A stretch of 64,000 nucleotides of DNA from Onchidella celtica (lineage: Eukaryota > Mollusca > Gastropoda > Systellommatophora > Onchidiidae). Below are positions 60,800 to 64,000 of the stretch, piece by piece. The stretch covers positions 21,295,447-21,359,446 of the forward strand of contig OZ007581.1 of NCBI GenBank assembly GCA_963931925.1, written 5' to 3'. The notes below the pieces were generated by a model that saw only the letters and a list, made by a program, of their open reading frames with translations, was not told the DNA's origin and searched no databases. Every line of letters begins with the position of its first letter. Positions within the stretch are counted from its first letter, which is position 1. The translations under genes and the position numbers were made by a program.

Positions 60800-60904
60800 T
60801 TTAGGGGACCGTGGCATGTTACACGGTAAACTATAGATGAGCAGTGAACACTGCTCCGTATTATCTCTATAACGGCTTTGTAATTAGTCCACGGTCCCCT
60901 AGCA
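60800..60904. mobile_element. 105-bp foldback MITE, copy C (best preserved)
   Basis: The ends TAGGGGACCGTGG (60802-60814) and, on the other strand, TAGGGGACCGTGG (60901-60889) are identical for 13 bases. The core holds AGCAGTG-AA-CACTGCT, a perfect 7-base inverted pair. Only 30 bases separate it from copy B. Confidence 0.8.
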
Positions 60905-61875
60905 ACAATCACTTCAATATTACTTCTTGAAGAGTCACATGTTGTACAAATAATTAATAAAATAATATTTAAACATAAAATATTCCAAAATCCTTTTCAT
61001 ATCTATTTAGAAATGCTTAAACTTGTGTTTCCTGCAAGAAGTACATTTTCGACTAGTCACTACTTTTTCTACCTTTTCATCCCCTAGCTCAAAAATAGCT
61101 GTACCGACAACTGGTACCTTTCTTCAGGCGCACACACATTTTCTGTGCACAACAACTCGACTCTTTCAATGTGTCCCACTCTAATATAGTAATAACAATG
61201 CTTCTCTGGGGTAATGTGCTTTACAAAAAAAACGGTGTACTTGCTGATCTTATTGGACAACTTTATGGCTCGTTCTGAAGAAGTACACATGGACTTAGGT
61301 ATCATACAGGACTAATCCTTTCATAGAGTTCATGAATGTTTCTCCAAGATATCACTATTAATGTTAATGTGAAAGAACAAGAGGACACTAATCTGCAAAG
61401 TCTCTGCTTACAAAAGATGCCTGAATGTTGCAAAAATTTGGCGAGGAAAATATAATTATTTTCATTGAAACACACATGCCACTGGAAACCTCTCCGCTTG
61501 CATTTTTCAGGGCACTCATGTACATGTATTTTATTTACCAAAAGAATGCATTGAAATTTCAAATATCACAAAAGAAAAGTGTGTGCAACATTTCCAGGTA
61601 AATTGTTTTTGTGTAAATGCAGCAGATTTAGTGTACTGTAATCATTGCTTCAAAATATGATTTTTGGGTCATACTGACCCGCTGTTGCCGGTAATAAATC
61701 AGTGCCTTTCAAGTGATGGTCGGCGATGGACGCGATTAGGTGAATTTATGTGTTTTGGGCCCCCACAACTACAATGCAGAAAAATCGCGGATTTGAGCCA
61801 CCGTGGCCGCCAAAGACAGGATCTTTTTCCCATCTGATCACTTTTCCCATCCTCTCCCATTATATTTACAAAAGC
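60905..61875. other. Intergenic or intronic, nothing recognised
   Basis: No supported exon and no classified repeat. Several ACATGTA words. Confidence 0.35.
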
Positions 61876-61887
61876 ATTCAAAACAAT

Positions 61888-62366
61888 CTAAAAACAAAGC
61901 TGAGGATATTCAACTCGAATGTGAAGTCAGTCCTGTTGTATGGGTGTGAGACTTGGAATGCGTCTCAGGCCTGCATAAAGAGAATCCAAGTTTTCATCAA
62001 CAGATGTTTGAGGAAGCTACTTAAGATCAGATGGACAGACAAGGTCAGCAATGAAATTGTATGGAAAAGAACAAGACAGAGCCCAGTCAGAGAGGAAATT
62101 GGTAGGAGGCGATGGAGATGGATCGGCCACACTCTCAGGAGGCCAGGAAACAGCATCACGAAGAAGGTATTGGATTGGAATCCCCAGGGCAAGAGATCAA
62201 GAGGAAGGCCGCGCGGAACGTGGAGAAGAGCCAGAGAAAATGATGTGCAACGAAGCGGAAAGACTTGGAATAATGTAAAGAGGCTGGCCCATGATAGAGA
62301 GGGATGGAAAGTGTTTGTTGGTGGCCTATACCCTGATCCAGGGTGAGAAAGGCAATGATGATGATG
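61888..62366 (+). mobile_element. 5'-truncated LINE 3' end with 12-bp target duplication
   Basis: ATTCAAAACAAT occurs at 61876-61887 and 62367-62378, flanking a LINE fragment that begins in mid-frame (KTKLRIFNSNVKSVLLYGCETW) and ends GAGAAAGGCAATGATGATGATG, a short ATG-repeat tail. The target copy and truncation are seen directly. Confidence 0.93.
61889..62346 (+). pseudogene. C-terminal end of a LINE reverse transcriptase protein
   Basis: Open to its natural stop (TGA at 62344-62346): VLLYGCETWNAS, RCLRKLLKIRW, RRRWRWIGHTLRR and KRSRGRPRGTWRR, the post-RT region of a common invertebrate non-LTR element type. About 150 residues with no breaks, but no reverse transcriptase domain, so it is a dead fragment. 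The clade (RTE-like or related) cannot be fixed from this part. Confidence 0.88.
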
Positions 62367-62710
62367 ATTCAAAACAATTCTTCAACATTCATGCAAAAAA
62401 TATATTAACAAATGATATAAGTGGCGCAAATTTACAGGCAACAATGTGCAAACAGACCTTGTGAATTAGCGTAATTCCTCACCACTGCCAATCAGTCTTG
62501 CAATACTTTCAATACCATACATCAGGCATTAGCCCTCTAATTGCCACAGGTCCTACCATTTCAATAGTTTCATCCAAAAACTGCCATGAGGCTGATATAT
62601 TGGCTGACATTGTTCAAACATGTTTTGCACTTCTAATTTCATACTGCTTCCTGCTGCCGTTCTACTCAATAATCCATTGTTCTTTTTTCAGTATATGCAC
62701 AAAGTAATTG

Positions 62711-62886
62711 ATGTGCAGAGGTCATTTTTCAAGAGTTTATGAGGTAAAAACCAATATCATATCATGTCTAAATTCTGACTCTGATTTGGAGAATTCTGGT
62801 GATGTAAACTCAAGTGAACGTTTCATCCCTTTGGATGATTCTGGTTCTGATTCAAGCGATATTGAAGATTCTGATGGTGAGACAAT
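62711..62886 (+). CDS. Possible first coding exon, acidic Ser/Asp-rich
   Basis: ATG at 62711 opens MCRGHFSRVYEVKTN then NSDSDLENSGDVNSS, LDDSGSDSSDIEDSDGET, followed by a good donor (GTAAGT at 62887). An acceptor-like TTCTTTTTTCAG precedes it. I do not recognise the protein; Ser/Asp-rich leaders of this kind are common in repeat-encoded nuclear proteins. It may belong with the next open frame, but the acceptor for that was not clear. Confidence 0.35.
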
Positions 62887-63388
62887 GTAAGTTTCTTTCA
62901 TAATCTGGATGACGTGTATAAGTGCTCTTGAAGAATTTGAAATAACATTTTTGTGGTTGACAATAATTATGCATAATATTAATAATGCAAATTAGGTCAT
63001 TTGCATGATGAGCATTTTTCATAAATTTGTGCTTGGTTCCCTTATAATCTCCATCCGATGCACTTTCAAAAAATCTACATGTATAATGTTTATCTTTTAT
63101 GTTTTGGCAGCAATACATCTATACTATAGAAATTGTAGCCTGTGCTATTTTACATTGTCTCAGAAAGCCTTTTGCAATCTCCATATTAAGATAATGTCAT
63201 TAACCCTGGTAGTCTAAAGGAAGGAAGGGCGTCTTATGAAATAGACAGACAAGAACAATTCATTTTTCTCTCCATTTTGGCTCCTAAACTGCCTATTTCT
63301 AATAATGGCTGTAACTAAGACAAATTTTCTAATAATCTCTCTGTTTGTTTTACTATATGTCAATAAACATGATGTGTGCCAAAGCGTT

Positions 63389-63657
63389 TATTGATTGCTT
63401 CATAAAAAAGGAAAAAGACAGAAATTATATGATGAAAAATCACGTGTTGAGAAAAAAGCTGACTATTGGCAAACTTTTCCACGCAGCATAGCCAAAGATA
63501 GTAAGGAAGCTGCAAGGTCAAAAGGACATATTTCCGCCACCAAGGGCAAATGCGTACAAGCTCAGTATGTGCGAGAGCTGCGCACATGCTCAACCAATGT
63601 TATTACGTTTCACTATTCCTACTTAAGTATGTCGCAAGGTCAGCTATTCAAGCATTA
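63389..63657 (+). CDS. Fragment resembling a repeat-encoded Lys-rich protein
   Basis: An open frame reading KGKRQKLYDEKSRVEKKADYW then FPRSIAKDSKEAARSK and KCVQAQYVREL. The KDSKEAARxK block resembles proteins with repeated AxPxKKKAAVRxxY-type units that occur in many copies in marine invertebrates; that similarity is from memory. Boundaries are uncertain. Confidence 0.35.
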
Positions 63658-63988
63658 AAGTGTTAAGTGTTTAGCATTGTATAACACAATGTTGGTTGAA
63701 TCAAACATACTGGTGTTTCATATGAAGTATGAAGGAAGCCAGAAGCAAATACCAATACCAAAGTTTCGTAATATAATCAGATTTAGCAGGTGTAATTCAC
63801 TGCGAGAAACTGTATTTCAGCCTATTTTTTCATCTTTTTGTGACTTCGCTACCATCAATACATATTTTCTTCACTCAAATAATGTCAAATCAAGGTCAAA
63901 TCGTGGTGCAAATGTGTAAAAATGGTTGCTATTGCAGAATAGCACAAAAACTGCTAATCGATTACTTTAACCAAAATTTTGATTTCAG

Positions 63989-64000
63989 GACATATCAAAG
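63989..64000 (+). other. Possible exon start at the window edge
   Basis: TTTTGATTTCAG (63977-63988) is a good acceptor signal directly before the window end, consistent with a plus-strand gene continuing past 64000. Confidence 0.3.

Overview
This is an animal nuclear window, AT-rich and repeat-dense, with introns and long intergenic tracts. Several things point to a marine lophotrochozoan, most likely a gastropod or other mollusc: tRNA-derived SINEs ending in GCGCTATATAAATG plus ATT repeats, many ACATGTA words, long CT/GA/CA and poly-G tracts, and a mixed load of hAT, Harbinger, piggyBac, Penelope-like and LINE copies. The species itself is inferred and is not shown by the sequence.

Only two host genes can be recognised with confidence, and both are on the minus strand. 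(1) An ETS-domain transcription factor of the ERG/FLI1/FEV type (about 1.5-7.8 kb) with five proposed exons, about 1028 residues, a poly-Gln C-terminal tail and no Pointed domain in view. (2) The last two coding exons of BUD13, a subunit of the splicing-linked RES complex (57.4-59.3 kb); its 5' exons were not found here.

Layout: 0.4-0.7 kb small hAT-like element; 1.5-7.8 kb ETS gene; 7.8-25.8 kb mostly non-coding, with an SINE, a 3 x 120-bp tandem repeat, a 108-bp CT tract and an inverted SINE copy; 25.8-28.5 kb PIF/Harbinger locus, in which an intact three-exon MADF-type gene (+) holds a frameshifted HARBI1-like transposase (-) in its first intron; 30.5-34.3 kb complete hAT element with 8-bp target duplication; 35.2-35.6 kb Penelope-like 3' end with a GIY-YIG domain; 38.9-42.5 kb 5'-truncated L1/Tx1-like LINE with a 14-bp target duplication; 42.6-43.4 kb SINEs; 45.6-47.3 kb piggyBac pseudogene interrupted by an SINE; 48.0-50.5 kb broken element coding for an XPG/FEN1-like nuclease (possibly Academ); 52.0-52.9 kb 452-bp duplicated repeat; 56.8-57.0 kb TTAA-flanked MITE; 57.4-59.3 kb BUD13; 60.7-60.9 kb two copies of a 105-bp foldback MITE also seen near 34.5 and 21.8 kb; 61.9-62.4 kb truncated LINE 3' end with a 12-bp target duplication; 62.7-64 kb uncertain exons on the plus strand.

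The genes do not form a pathway. The window mainly records repeated transposon insertion around two ordinary regulatory and splicing genes. The most unusual structures are the Harbinger locus with one gene antisense inside the intron of the other, the upstream GC-rich repeated motif beside it, and the small foldback family with a conserved palindromic core. All exon joins were read by eye from GT/AG sites and phase; no alignment or search was run.
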